Below the pieces are notes generated by a model. That model did no database searches. It was not told where the DNA came from and saw only the letters and a list, made by a program, of their open reading frames with translations. From JACPFV01 sp035526825 (lineage in GTDB: Bacteria > Pseudomonadota > Gammaproteobacteria > Nevskiales > Nevskiaceae), in contig DATLBT010000070.1 in assembly GCA_035526825.1 (NCBI GenBank), positions 1 to 64,000 on the forward strand: 64,000 nucleotides of DNA. The letters run 5' to 3'. This document shows positions 29,381-39,892 of this stretch, in pieces (the stretch's first letter is position 1; the number at the start of each line of letters is the position of its first letter). Both the position numbers and the translations under genes were made by a program.

Positions 29381-31298
29381 CGCGCGCGCACCGACCGGGC
29401 TGCTCGGCGAACTCGACCTGCACCTGATCGCGGAAGGGCGGCATCGCGAGCTGGCGCGCTGCCTCGGCGCGCAGGTCATGACGCTGGACGGCGTCCCCGG
29501 CGTGCGATTCGCGGTGTGGGCGCCGAACGCGCGGCGCGTTTCGGTCGTCGGCGAGTTCAATGCCTGGGACGGCCGGCGCGACCCGATGGACTCGCGCGGC
29601 GAGTCGGGCGTATGGGAGCGTTTCATCCCGGGCCTGACGCCAAGGACGGCTTACATGTACGAGCTCGAAGGCCGGCATGGCCTGCTGCCCCTGAAAGCCG
29701 ACCCGGTGGCGCTGCAGTCGGAAAAGCCGCCGCGGACCGCGTCGATCATCGCCGATCCGGCGCCGTTCCCATGGACCGACGGCGCCTGGATGGCAGCGCG
29801 CCCGCGGCGCCAGTCGCCGCAGGCGCCGATCAGCATCTACGAAATGCACGCCGGCTCGTGGCGCCGGACGTGGGCCGAAGGCCGGCCCGCGCCGCAGTGG
29901 GACGAGCTCGGCGAGATGCTCATCCCCTACCTGATCGACCACCACTTCACGCACGTCGAGCTGCTGCCGGTGATGCAGCACCCGTTCGGCGGCTCGTGGG
30001 GCTACCAGCCGCTGGGCCTGTTCGCGCCGCATTCCGAGTGGGGCGACCCGGCCGGTTTCAAGCGCTTCGTCAACCGCTGCCACGTTGCCGGCATCGGCGT
30101 GATCGTCGACTGGGTGCCCGGGCACTTCCCCACCGATGCGCACGGCCTTGCGCGCTTCGACGGCACCGCGCTGTACGAGCACGAGGACCCGCGCGAAGGG
30201 TTCCACCAGGACTGGAACACGCTGATCTACAACTTCGGCCGCAACGAAGTGCGCGGCTTCCTGGTCGCGTCGGCGCTGCACTGGCTCGAGCACTACCACG
30301 TCGATGGCCTGCGCGTGGATGCGGTCGCCTCGATGCTCTACCGTGACTACTCGCGCCGCCCGGGCGAATGGGTGCCCAACCAGTTTGGCGGCCGCGAGAA
30401 CCTCGAGGCGATCGCTTTCCTCAAGCAGCTCAATGACGTCATCGCCGAGCGCTGCAAGGGCGCGATCACGCTGGCCGAGGAATCCACCGCGTGGCCCGGC
30501 GTGACGCAGCCGACCCGCCATGGCGGCCTGGGCTTCGACTACAAGTGGAACATGGGCTGGATGCACGACACGCTGCAGTACGTGTCCCGCGACCCGGTGC
30601 ATCGCGCGCACCACCACGGCGAGATCACCTTCGGCCTGGTCTACGCATTCAGCGAAAGGTTCGTGCTGCCGCTGTCACACGACGAGGTCGTGCATGGCAA
30701 GCGGTCGATGCTCGAGAAAATGCCGGGCGACCGCTGGCAGCAGTTCGCCAATCTGCGCGCGTACTACGGCTTCATGTGGGCGCATCCGGGCAAGAAACTG
30801 CTGTTCATGGGCGGCGAGTTGGGCCAGGCGCGCGAGTGGAATCATGACGACGAGCTGGCCTGGTTCGCGCTGCAGGATCCGCTGCATCGCGGCGTTCAGC
30901 GCCTGGTGTCCGACCTCAACCTCGCGTATCGCGAGCACCCCGCGTTGCACTTCGGCGACTGCGACGGCGCCGGCTTCCACTGGATCGTCGGTGACGACGC
31001 CGCCAACAGCGCCTTCGCATTCCTGCGCTCCGGCACTCCCGGCGATGCGCCGCTGATCGCGATCAGCAACTTCACGCCGACGCCGCGGCTCGCGTACCGG
31101 CTCGGCGCGCCGCGCGCCGGCGAATGGCGCGTGGTCATCAATACGGATGCCACTGCCTACGGCGGCTCGGGCTGCGCGCTGGATTCGAGCCTCCTCGCAA
31201 GCAGCCAGCCGAGTCACGCGCAGCCGTTCTCGCTGGCGCTGACGCTGCCGCCCCTGGCGACGGTGCTGCTACGGCACCACCCCGCCGGGGAAAACTAG
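29373..31298 (+). CDS. glgB: 1,4-alpha-glucan branching enzyme, lacking the N1 module
   Basis: 641 residues. It begins directly at the segment matching residue 100 or so of E. coli GlgB (LDLHLIAEGRHRE, then GVRFAVWAPNARRVSVVGEF in the CBM48 module), so the N-terminal N1 module is missing. The GH13 catalytic Asp is in GLRVDAVASMLYRDYSR near 315, the Glu in LAEESTAWPGVT near 368, and the third acidic residue in LPLSHDEVVHGK near 435. The enzyme forms alpha-1,6 branches. ATG 29373 lies inside the end of treS (overlap ATGGATGA), which signals translational coupling. Confidence 0.94.
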
Positions 31299-31301
31299 GC
31301 C

Positions 31302-33491
31302 ATGCGCGCCCGCAACGAGCGGCTCCAGCCGGCCGCTCCCAACCACTTCGGCGCCGGGCCAGGTGTGCACTGGGACGGCCGCGGCGCGTTGTTCGCGGTG
31401 CAGGCTCCAGACGCCGAGCGTGTCGAGCTGTGCCTGTTCGACGCCGGCGGTCGCCACGAGATTGCGCGCTACGCGCTGCCGGACTGCACCGACGGCCTGT
31501 GGCGCGGCTACCTGCCGGAGTGCAAGCCGGGCCAGCTCTACGGCTATCGCGTCGGCGGGCCGTACGAGCCCACGCGCGGCTTGCGCTTCAACCCGAACAA
31601 GCTGCTGATCGATCCATACGCGCGCGCGCTGCGCGGGCCGCTGACCTGGCACGACTCGCTGTACGGCTACCGCATCGGCGGCAAGCGCGGCGATCTTTCT
31701 TTTGACCGGCGCGACAGCGCGCCGTACCTGCCGAAAGCGGTCGTCGTCGCCGAAACGTTCGACTGGGGCGACGACCGCGCGCCGCGCACGCCGTGGAGCG
31801 ACACGGTGGTCTACGAAGTCCACGTCAAGGGTTTCACGCAGCGCCACCCGGGCATCCCGGAGCGCGATCGCGGCACCTTCGGCGGGCTCGGACATCCGGC
31901 AACCGTGGATTACCTCCGGCGCCTGGGCGTGACGGCGGTGGAGCTGCTGCCGATCCACGCGTTCGCACGCGATCGCATGCTGCTCGAGCGCGGGCTCACC
32001 AACTACTGGGGCTACAACACGCTGGCGTTCTTCGCGCCCGAGCCGGCCTACCTTTCCGACGGCTCGCTCGGCCAGGTCAAGTGGGCGGTGCAGCAGCTGC
32101 ACCGCGCCGGCATCGAGGTGATCCTCGACGTGGTCTACAACCACACCTGCGAGGGCAGCGAGCTCGGGGCGACGCTGTCCTGGCGCGGCTTTGGCGATGC
32201 CACCTTTTACCGCCTGCTGCCGGACAACCCCCGCCACCACATCAACGACACCGGCTGCGGCAACACGGTGAACACCGCGAGTCAGCCGGCCCTGCGCATG
32301 GTGCTCGACTCGCTGCGCCACTGGGTCACCGAGTACCGCATCGACGGCTTCCGCTTCGACCTCGGCCTCACGCTCGGCCGCGAGCCGCACGGTTTCGACC
32401 CCGGCGCCGGTTTCTTCGACGCACTGCTGCAGGACCCGGTGCTGTCCAAGGTCAAGCTGATCAGCGAGCCGTGGGACATCGGGCCCGGCGGCTACCAGCT
32501 CGGCAACCATCCGCCGGGCATGAGCGAGTGGAACGACAAGTACCGCGACGAGGTGCGCCGCTTCTGGCGCGGCGATGCGGGCATGCGTGGCGCTTTGTCG
32601 GCACGCCTGCAAGGCTCGGCCGACCTGTTCGACCGGCAGTGGCGCAAGCCGACGGCGACGGTCAACTTCGTCACCGCGCACGACGGCTTCACGCTCGCCG
32701 ACTGGGCGAGCTACGCCGGCAAGCACAATGAGGCGAACGGTGAGGACAATCGCGATGGCACCGACAACAACTGCAGCGCCAACTGGGGCGTCGAAGGCCC
32801 GACCGACGATGCCGCCATTCGCGACACGCGCGGCCGTCTGCACCGCGCGATGCTCGCAACCCTGCTGACCTCCCTGGGCACGCCGATGCTGCTCGGTGGC
32901 GACGAGTTCGGGCGCTCGCAAAGCGGCAACAACAATGCCTACTGCCAGGACAACGAACTGTCCTGGCTCGACTGGGCCCTGGCCGATTCCGCCGATGGCC
33001 GCGCGCTGCGCGATTTCACCGAGCGGCTGCTGCGATTGCGCCGCGAGCACCCGGCCCTGCGCGCCGGCTACTTCCAGCATGGTCGGGACGAGCCGGCTGC
33101 CGGCGTGCGCGACATCGGCTGGTTCGACGAAAGCGGCGGGGAGATGACCAGCGCCGACTGGGAATTCGCCGGCGGCCAGCTGCTGACCGTGCGGCGCGCG
33201 GTGCGTCGCCCCGATGGCGGCACCGACATCGTCGCGATCCTGTTCAATGCTTCGGGCGAGGACCGCGAGTTCACCCTGCCGGCGCCGACACTCGAATGGA
33301 GCCTGCAACTCGACAGCGCGCAGCCCGACCGTGCCCAGGGCGCGATCGGCACCGCGGCGCTCGACGTCGTGGCGCACAGCCTGGTCGTGCTCACCGCGCG
33401 CGCCGACGCGCTCGCGCCGCCGCCCGGGCCCAAGCGCCTGCCCCCGGCGGCAGCGCAGCCGCGCGACAACGCGCCGATCGAGGGCGCTTGA
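31302..33491 (+). CDS. glgX: Glycogen debranching enzyme (isoamylase type)
   Basis: 729 residues. The CBM48 domain at about 10-150 precedes a GH13_11 catalytic domain: DGFRFDLGLTLGREPHGF holds the nucleophile near 352, LISEPWDIGPGGYQLG the acid/base, and VTAHDGFTLADWASY the third carboxylate. KHNEANGEDNRDG is typical of GlgX. It hydrolyses alpha-1,6 branches of limit dextrin left by phosphorylase. ATG 31302 is 3 bases after the glgB stop. Its last codon overlaps the TTG start of treZ. Confidence 0.94.
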   Translation: MRARNERLQPAAPNHFGAGPGVHWDGRGALFAVQAPDAERVELCLFDAGGRHEIARYALPDCTDGLWRGYLPECKPGQLYGYRVGGPYEPTRGLRFNPNKLLIDPYARALRGPLTWHDSLYGYRIGGKRGDLSFDRRDSAPYLPKAVVVAETFDWGDDRAPRTPWSDTVVYEVHVKGFTQRHPGIPERDRGTFGGLGHPATVDYLRRLGVTAVELLPIHAFARDRMLLERGLTNYWGYNTLAFFAPEPAYLSDGSLGQVKWAVQQLHRAGIEVILDVVYNHTCEGSELGATLSWRGFGDATFYRLLPDNPRHHINDTGCGNTVNTASQPALRMVLDSLRHWVTEYRIDGFRFDLGLTLGREPHGFDPGAGFFDALLQDPVLSKVKLISEPWDIGPGGYQLGNHPPGMSEWNDKYRDEVRRFWRGDAGMRGALSARLQGSADLFDRQWRKPTATVNFVTAHDGFTLADWASYAGKHNEANGEDNRDGTDNNCSANWGVEGPTDDAAIRDTRGRLHRAMLATLLTSLGTPMLLGGDEFGRSQSGNNNAYCQDNELSWLDWALADSADGRALRDFTERLLRLRREHPALRAGYFQHGRDEPAAGVRDIGWFDESGGEMTSADWEFAGGQLLTVRRAVRRPDGGTDIVAILFNASGEDREFTLPAPTLEWSLQLDSAQPDRAQGAIGTAALDVVAHSLVVLTARADALAPPPGPKRLPPAAAQPRDNAPIEGA

Positions 33492-35272
33492 GCCGTCACG
33501 CCTGCGCGCTGCCGTTCGGCGCGACGCTGCTCGCGCCCGATCGCGCGCGTTTCCGACTGTGGGCGCCAAGCCAGCAGGCCGTGCTGCTCGAGCTCGAAGG
33601 TGCCGCACCGCGCGCGTTGCAAGCGGTCGGCGGCGGCTGGCACGAGCTCGAGGCCGAGTGCACGGCCGGCGCGCGTTACCAGTACCGCCTGGCCAACGAC
33701 CGCCTCGTGCCGGACCCCGCATCGCGCGCGCAGGCCGGCGGAGTCCACGGACCGAGCGTGGTGGTGAATCCGCGCGCCTACGACTGGCAACACGATGGCT
33801 GGCTGGGGCGGCCCTGGCGCGAGACGGTGTTGTACGAGGTGCACGTCGGCGCGTGCGGCGGCTACGAGAACCTCACGCGGCAGCTGCCGGCGCTCGCCGA
33901 AACCGGCATCACCGCCATCGAGCTGATGCCGCTCGCCGACTTCGCCGGCACGCGCAACTGGGGCTATGACGGCGTGTTGCCGTTCGCGCCCGCCGCGACG
34001 TACGGCCCGCCCGAGGCGCTGAAGGCGTTCATCGACGCGGCGCACGGCCTCAAGCTCAACGTGTTCCTCGACGTGGTCTACAACCATTTCGGACCCGACG
34101 GCAATCACCTGCACGCCTACGCGCCGGGCTTCTTCCGCGAGGATCGGCAGACGCCGTGGGGTGCCGCGATCGACTTCCGGCGGCGCGAGGTGCGCGACTT
34201 CTTCATCGGCAACGCGCTGTACTGGCTCGAGGAATTCCGCTTCGACGGCCTGCGGCTCGACGCGGTGCACGCGATCAAGGATACCGCCGTCCTCGACGAG
34301 CTCGCCGCCACGGTGCGCGCGCGCATCCAGGGCAGCGAGCCGCAGCGCGAGGTGCACCTGGTGCTGGAGAACGAAGACAACGACGCCGTGCGCCTGGCCC
34401 CGGGTCGCTTCGACGCGCAGTGGAACGACGATGCGCACAACGCGCTGCACGTGCTGCTGACCGGCGAGCGCGAGGGCTACTACGGCGCCTATGCCGGCGC
34501 CCCGGCGGAGCATCTCGCGCGTTGCCTGGGCGAAGGTTTTTCTTACCAAGGCGGCGCCTTTCCGGGCCGCAAGAGTCCCCGCGGTACGCCGAGTGGGCAC
34601 TTGCGCCCCGGCTCGTTCGTGTTTTTCCTGCAGAACCACGACCAGGTCGGCAACCGCGCGCAAGGCGAGCGGCTCTGCGCGCTCGCCGACCCGGAGGCCC
34701 TGTGGTCCGCCACCGTGTTGCAGTTGCTGTGCCCGCAGATCCCGCTGCTGTTCATGGGCGAAGACTGGGGCGCACGCGAGCCGTTCCTGTTTTTCACCGA
34801 CTTCACCGGCGAACTCGCCGACGCGGTGCGCGAGGGCCGGCGCCGCGAATTTGCCAACTTCAAGGCGTGGGCTGACCCAGTTGCGCGTGAATCCATTCCG
34901 GACCCGAACGACGCCTCGACGTTCCGACGCTCGATGCCCGATTTCACCGCCGCAACGCGCGGCGCCGGCGCTGCACGCCGCGCCGCCGTGCGCGACCTGC
35001 TGGCGTTGCGCGCCCGGCACATCGCGCCCTACCTCGATGCGGCTCGCGCCCTTGGCGGTGTCGTGCTGTCCGCGGCCGCGGTTTGCGGTGAATGGCAGCT
35101 GGGCGGCGCGCGGCTCACCGTCGCCGCGAATTTCGGCGCGGCGAGCGCAGCGATGGAGCCGATGGCGCATGTGCCGCTGTACCGAACCGCGCCGGGAGTT
35201 GCGGCGGCGGCGGCGAAGGGCCGCCTGCCGCCCCGCAGCGCCGCCGCATGGCTCGAACCCGCACATGGCTGA
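33488..35272 (+). CDS. treZ: Malto-oligosyltrehalose trehalohydrolase
   Basis: 594 residues from a TTG start at 33488, which overlaps the glgX stop as TTGA; no ATG or GTG lies between and the N-terminus (FGATLLAPDRARFRLWAPSQ) begins just downstream. GH13_10 features: ELMPLADFAGTRNWGYDGV, FDGLRLDAVHAIKD with the nucleophile, LVLENEDNDAV with the Glu, and FLQNHDQVGNRAQGER. It cleaves trehalose from the maltooligosyl trehalose made by TreY. The 3' end overlaps malQ by 8 bases. The rare start codon may lower its translation relative to neighbours, which is inference. Confidence 0.93.
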   Translation: MSRHACALPFGATLLAPDRARFRLWAPSQQAVLLELEGAAPRALQAVGGGWHELEAECTAGARYQYRLANDRLVPDPASRAQAGGVHGPSVVVNPRAYDWQHDGWLGRPWRETVLYEVHVGACGGYENLTRQLPALAETGITAIELMPLADFAGTRNWGYDGVLPFAPAATYGPPEALKAFIDAAHGLKLNVFLDVVYNHFGPDGNHLHAYAPGFFREDRQTPWGAAIDFRRREVRDFFIGNALYWLEEFRFDGLRLDAVHAIKDTAVLDELAATVRARIQGSEPQREVHLVLENEDNDAVRLAPGRFDAQWNDDAHNALHVLLTGEREGYYGAYAGAPAEHLARCLGEGFSYQGGAFPGRKSPRGTPSGHLRPGSFVFFLQNHDQVGNRAQGERLCALADPEALWSATVLQLLCPQIPLLFMGEDWGAREPFLFFTDFTGELADAVREGRRREFANFKAWADPVARESIPDPNDASTFRRSMPDFTAATRGAGAARRAAVRDLLALRARHIAPYLDAARALGGVVLSAAAVCGEWQLGGARLTVAANFGAASAAMEPMAHVPLYRTAPGVAAAAAKGRLPPRSAAAWLEPAHG

Positions 35273-37304
35273 GTCCGCACTGCATCGGCTCGCCGAGCGC
35301 GCAGGCCTCGTCGTGCAGTGGCGCGACTATCGCGGCAATGACTGCACCGTACCCGACGCCACGCTGCGCGCGGTGCTCGCCGCGCTCGGGTTGTCGTGCG
35401 ACGACGAGGCCGCCGCGCGCGAACAATTCGAGCAGCTGCGCGAGGAACCCCCGGCGCCGCTGCTGACCGCCGTCGCGGGCTCGACCGTGCGCCTGCCCGG
35501 CATGCGCGGGCCACTGACGCTGGTCTGCGAGGGCGGCGTGCGCCTGTCACTGCACGCCAACGACAGCAGCCTCGTCGCGCTGGCGGACGATTGCGAGCCG
35601 GGCTATCACCAGGTCGACGACGGCCGCAGCACGCTGCGCATCGCGGTAGCGCCGGCAAAACCGTACGATGCGACCGCCGGCCGCAGGTTGTGGGGCCTTG
35701 CGGCGCAGCTCTACGGCCTGCGCCGCGCCGGCGGCGGCGGCGTCGGCGACTACACCGCGCTCACCGAGCTCGCGGCCGCCGCCGCGAGCCAGGGCGCCGA
35801 TGCGCTGTGCATCAGCCCGGTGCACGCGCCATTCGATGCCGAGCCACGGCATTTCAGCCCATACGCGCCGTCGAGCCGGCTGTTCCTCAACGCCTGGCAC
35901 GTCGATCCGAGCGCGCTTGTAGGCGCCGGCGCGTGCAAGGCAATGATCGCCGAGTTGGGCCTGGCTGAAGATTTGGCGCGATGCGATGCGCTACCGCTGG
36001 TGGACTGGCCTGCGGTCGTCACCGCGCGCAGGCGATTGCTGCGTGGTTTGTTCGACCAGTTGCGGGGCAAGCGGCTGAGCGGCAGCGGAGGCCTGGCGCA
36101 AGAACTCGCGAACTTCCGCGCGAGCGGCGGCGTGGCGCTGGAGCGTCACGCGCGCTTCGAGGCGCTGCAGGCACACGTGCTCGCCCACGGCGGCGCCTGG
36201 CACTGGCGCGAGTGGCCGGCGCCGCTGCGCGACCCCGCCGGGCCGGGCGTGCGCGAACTTGCGCAGCGCCTGTCGTCCGAGGTCGACTTCCACGTCTTCC
36301 TGCAATGGCTCGCCAACCACGGCCTCGCCGGTGCGCAGGCCGCGGCCAAACGCGGCGGCATGCGCATCGGCCTCGTCGCCGACCTCGCGGTCGGCACGCA
36401 CGATGGCGGATCGCATGCGTGGAGCCATCGCGATGACCTGTTGTCGGGCGTCTCGGTCGGCGCGCCGCCCGACGAACTCAACACCCAGGGCCAGGCCTGG
36501 GGTCTCACGCACTTCTCGCCGCGCGCGCTGCGCGCGCACGGCTTCCAGCCGTTCATCGACATGCTGCGCGCGGCGCTCCGCCACGCCGGCGGCGTGCGCA
36601 TCGACCACATCCTCGGGCTCAACCGGCTGTGGCTGGTGCCGCAGGGTGCTGCGCCGCACGAGGGCTGCTACCTGCGCTACCCGCTCGAGGACCTGCTGCG
36701 CCTGATCCGGCTCGAGGCGGACCGCCACCAGGCGCTGGTGATCGGCGAGGACCTCGGCACGGTGCCGGAAGGATTTCGCGAACGCATGGACGAGGCCGGC
36801 GTGCTCGGCTTGCGCGTGCTCTGGTTCGAGCGCGACCACGGCTTGTTCAGCGATCCGTCGCAATGGTCGCGCCGCGCCGTCGCCACCACCAGCACGCATG
36901 ACGTCGCCAGCGTGGCCGGCTGGTGGCAGGGCGGCGACATCGAGTGGCGCCAGCGCACGGGCCAGCCCCCCAGTGAAGTCGAGGACGCGCGCGTCCAGCG
37001 TGCCGTCGACCGCCGCGCGCTATGGGCCGCGTTCACGCACACCGGCGTCGCCAAGGGCCCGGCGCCGTCTGCGGCCGATGACGTGGTCGACGCCGCAATA
37101 CGGCAGGTGGCGCGCGCACCGAGTGCGCTGGCGATCGTGCCGCTCGAAGACCTGTGCGCGGAGGCCGAGCAACCCAACCTGCCCGGCACCACCACCGAGC
37201 ACCCCAACTGGCGGCGCCGCTCGACCGGCCCGGTGGACAAGATCTTCGACGATGAGGCCGTCGCCGCGCGGCTCGAGTCACTGCGGCAGGAGCGGCCATC
37301 GTGA
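35265..37304 (+). CDS. malQ: 4-alpha-glucanotransferase (amylomaltase)
   Basis: 679 residues, close to E. coli MalQ in length with the same N-terminal extension of about 140 residues (LHRLAERAGLVVQWRDYRGN). The GH77 motifs are RIDHILGLNRLWLVP with the nucleophile, VIGEDLGTVPEGFRE with the acid/base, and TSTHDVASVAGWW with the third carboxylate. It disproportionates maltodextrins, giving longer chains and glucose. ATG 35265 overlaps the treZ stop (ATGGCTGA) and its own stop overlaps the GTG of treY, so it is inside a coupled run. Confidence 0.94.
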   Translation: MAESALHRLAERAGLVVQWRDYRGNDCTVPDATLRAVLAALGLSCDDEAAAREQFEQLREEPPAPLLTAVAGSTVRLPGMRGPLTLVCEGGVRLSLHANDSSLVALADDCEPGYHQVDDGRSTLRIAVAPAKPYDATAGRRLWGLAAQLYGLRRAGGGGVGDYTALTELAAAAASQGADALCISPVHAPFDAEPRHFSPYAPSSRLFLNAWHVDPSALVGAGACKAMIAELGLAEDLARCDALPLVDWPAVVTARRRLLRGLFDQLRGKRLSGSGGLAQELANFRASGGVALERHARFEALQAHVLAHGGAWHWREWPAPLRDPAGPGVRELAQRLSSEVDFHVFLQWLANHGLAGAQAAAKRGGMRIGLVADLAVGTHDGGSHAWSHRDDLLSGVSVGAPPDELNTQGQAWGLTHFSPRALRAHGFQPFIDMLRAALRHAGGVRIDHILGLNRLWLVPQGAAPHEGCYLRYPLEDLLRLIRLEADRHQALVIGEDLGTVPEGFRERMDEAGVLGLRVLWFERDHGLFSDPSQWSRRAVATTSTHDVASVAGWWQGGDIEWRQRTGQPPSEVEDARVQRAVDRRALWAAFTHTGVAKGPAPSAADDVVDAAIRQVARAPSALAIVPLEDLCAEAEQPNLPGTTTEHPNWRRRSTGPVDKIFDDEAVAARLESLRQERPS

Positions 37305-39892
37305 CGGCCGGTCCCAGGAGCGTCCGCGCCACCGCGCGCCTGCAACTGCACAAGGACTTTCCGTTCGCGGCGGCTGCCGAGCGTGTGCGGTACTTCAAGG
37401 CACTCGGGGTCAGTCATCTCTATGTCTCGCCCATCCTCGCGGCGCGCGCCGGTTCGACCCACGGCTATGACGTCATCGACCATGCGCGCATCAATCCCGA
37501 GCTGGGCGGCGAGGAAGGACTGGTGCGGCTCGTGGCGCGGCTGCGCGACGCCGACATGGGCCTCGTCGTCGACATCGTGCCGAACCACATGGCCGTCGGC
37601 GGCGACGACAATCCGTGGTGGCTCGACGTGCTCGCGCTGGGCAAGCGCAGCGCTTACGCCGGCCACTTCGACATCGACTGGGATGTGCCGGATCCGATGC
37701 TGCGCGGCAAGGTGCTGGCGCCCTACCTCGGCTTGCCCTATGGCCAGGCGCTCGCTGCCGGCGACATCAAGCTGGAATGGAGCGAGCGCGACGCGCGCTG
37801 GCAGGCGCGCTACTACGCACATGCGTTCCCGATCGCGCCGGGCCACCTCGAGGGTGAGCGTGATGCGATCCTCCGCGCGCACGACCCGGCCACCGAAGGC
37901 GGGCGGGCCACGCTGCACAAGCTGCTCGAGCGCCAGCACTACCGGCTCGCGTGGTGGCAGGCCGCGCGCGACGAGATCAACTGGCGGCGCTTTTTCGACC
38001 TGGCCGACTACGCCGGCTTGCGCGTCGAGGAAACACGCGTGTTCGAGCAGGTCCACGCGACGACCTTCCGGCTGGTCGACGAGGGTTTGATCGACGGCGT
38101 GCGCGTCGACCATGTCGACGGCCTCGCCGATCCGCGCGACTACTGCCGGCGCCTGCGCGCGCGCATCGGCCCGGACGCGCTGCTGGTGGTCGAGAAGATC
38201 CTCGCGCCCGGCGAGCGCATGCCGACGGACTGGCGCATTGACGGCACCACCGGCTACAGCTTCATGAACGACGTCGGCGCGCTGCTGCACGATCCCGCGG
38301 GTGCGGCGCCGCTGACCTCGCTGTGGTCGGCACTCACCGGGCGCAGCGGCGACTTCGAGGCCGAGGCACGCCGCGCGCGCCGGCGCATCGCTGACGAGTC
38401 GCTCGGCGCCGAGGTCGCGGCCTGCGCACTGGCGCTGCATCGCATCGCGCGCACCGACCTCGCCACCCGCGACGTCAGCCTCGCGGCGATCCGGCGCGTG
38501 CTGATCGAAATCCTCGTGCACTTTCCGGTGTACCGGCTGTACGCCGACCGGCGCGGTCGCTCCGAGGCGGAAGCCTCGCTGATGGCCAAGGTCTGCACCG
38601 AGGCGCGCGAGCAATGCCGCCCGGCCGAGCGCTACCTCGTCGACCTGGTCGATCGCTGGCTCGGTGCGGAGCCGCCCGCTGCGGTGCGCGAGCTCGGCGC
38701 GCGCCGCCTGCGCCAGCGCGCCATCACGCGCTTCCAGCAGCTGACCTCGCCGCTGGCGGCCAAGTCGGTCGAGGACACCGCGTTCTACCGGCACGGCGCG
38801 ATCCTGTCGCGCAACGAGGTCGGGGCGGATCCCGCCCAGTTCGCGCTGGGGCCCGGGGAGTTCCACGCGGAGTGCGTGCGGCGGCGCGAAGCTTTTCCGC
38901 GCGCGCTGCTGGCCACTGCGACACACGACCACAAGCGCGGCGAGGACGCGCGTGCGCGGATCGCCGTGCTGAGCGAGCGTGCGCAGGAATGGGGCGCGGC
39001 GGTCGAGCGCTGGCATGCGCTCGGCGCGCCACTGCGCCAAGGCGACGCGCCCTCGCCCGGCGACGAATACATGCTTTACCAGACGCTCGTGGGCCACTGG
39101 CCGTTCGAGCTCTCGCCCGACGACGCGGCCGGGCTCGCGGCGTACGCCGATCGGGTCTGCGCCTGGCACCTGAAAGCGGTGCGCGAGGCCAAGCTGCGCT
39201 CGAGCTGGATCATGCCCGACGCGGCGTACGAGGAAGCCTGCGCGAGCTACACGCGCGCGCTGCTCGAGCCCAAGCACGGGTTCACGACCGCGGCCCACGC
39301 GTTCGTCCACAAAATCGCCAGCGCTGGCGCGGCCAACGCGCTGACGCAGACGTTGCTGCGACTCACCGCGCCCGGCATCCCGGATCTCTACCAGAGCACC
39401 GAGCTGTGGGATTTCAGCCTCGTCGACCCGGACAACCGGCGGCCGGTGGATTACGCGGCGCGCGAGTCGGTGCTGCGCGGCGACGCGCCGCTGGTGGAAT
39501 TGCTGCGCGACTGGCGTGACGGCCGCATCAAGCAACGCCTCATCGCCACGGCGCTGGCCTTGCGCGCGCGCAGCGACGAGCTGTTCACGCGCGGCGAATA
39601 CCTGCCGCTGGAGGTCACCGGCCCTGCCGCGGGCCGGGTCATCGCTTTCGCGCGGATCAACGGTCCCCGCGCGGCGCTGGTGGCCGCGTGCCGCGGCGTG
39701 TCGGATCTCATCGAGCCGTCCGAACCGCGCATCGCCTCATCGCACTGGGGCAACGCCGTGCTGGTCTTGCCGCCGCGCCTGGCGCCCAAAGCCTGGCGCG
39801 ACGTGCTCGAAGAGCGCCTGACCATCGCCGGCGCCCGCATCCCGGTGGCCCGCATCCTGAATGACCGCAGCTTCGCGCTGTTCGAGGCCTAG
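37301..39892 (+). CDS. treY: Malto-oligosyltrehalose synthase
   Basis: 863 residues from GTG 37301, which overlaps malQ as GTGA and has AGGAG at 37288-37292, 8 bases upstream. The N-terminus (ARLQLHKDFPFAAAAERVRY, then YVSPILAARAGSTHGYDV) is typical. The nucleophile Asp is in GVRVDHVDGLADPRDYCRRL near 270 and the acid/base in LLVVEKILAPGE near 305. WRIDGTTGYSFMNDV and the late TATHDHKRGEDARAR segment (near 545) confirm GH13_26. It converts the reducing end of maltodextrin into a trehalose unit, completing the route to trehalose with TreZ. The last 4 bases overlap the convergent glgP stop. Confidence 0.94.
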   Translation: MTAGPRSVRATARLQLHKDFPFAAAAERVRYFKALGVSHLYVSPILAARAGSTHGYDVIDHARINPELGGEEGLVRLVARLRDADMGLVVDIVPNHMAVGGDDNPWWLDVLALGKRSAYAGHFDIDWDVPDPMLRGKVLAPYLGLPYGQALAAGDIKLEWSERDARWQARYYAHAFPIAPGHLEGERDAILRAHDPATEGGRATLHKLLERQHYRLAWWQAARDEINWRRFFDLADYAGLRVEETRVFEQVHATTFRLVDEGLIDGVRVDHVDGLADPRDYCRRLRARIGPDALLVVEKILAPGERMPTDWRIDGTTGYSFMNDVGALLHDPAGAAPLTSLWSALTGRSGDFEAEARRARRRIADESLGAEVAACALALHRIARTDLATRDVSLAAIRRVLIEILVHFPVYRLYADRRGRSEAEASLMAKVCTEAREQCRPAERYLVDLVDRWLGAEPPAAVRELGARRLRQRAITRFQQLTSPLAAKSVEDTAFYRHGAILSRNEVGADPAQFALGPGEFHAECVRRREAFPRALLATATHDHKRGEDARARIAVLSERAQEWGAAVERWHALGAPLRQGDAPSPGDEYMLYQTLVGHWPFELSPDDAAGLAAYADRVCAWHLKAVREAKLRSSWIMPDAAYEEACASYTRALLEPKHGFTTAAHAFVHKIASAGAANALTQTLLRLTAPGIPDLYQSTELWDFSLVDPDNRRPVDYAARESVLRGDAPLVELLRDWRDGRIKQRLIATALALRARSDELFTRGEYLPLEVTGPAAGRVIAFARINGPRAALVAACRGVSDLIEPSEPRIASSHWGNAVLVLPPRLAPKAWRDVLEERLTIAGARIPVARILNDRSFALFEA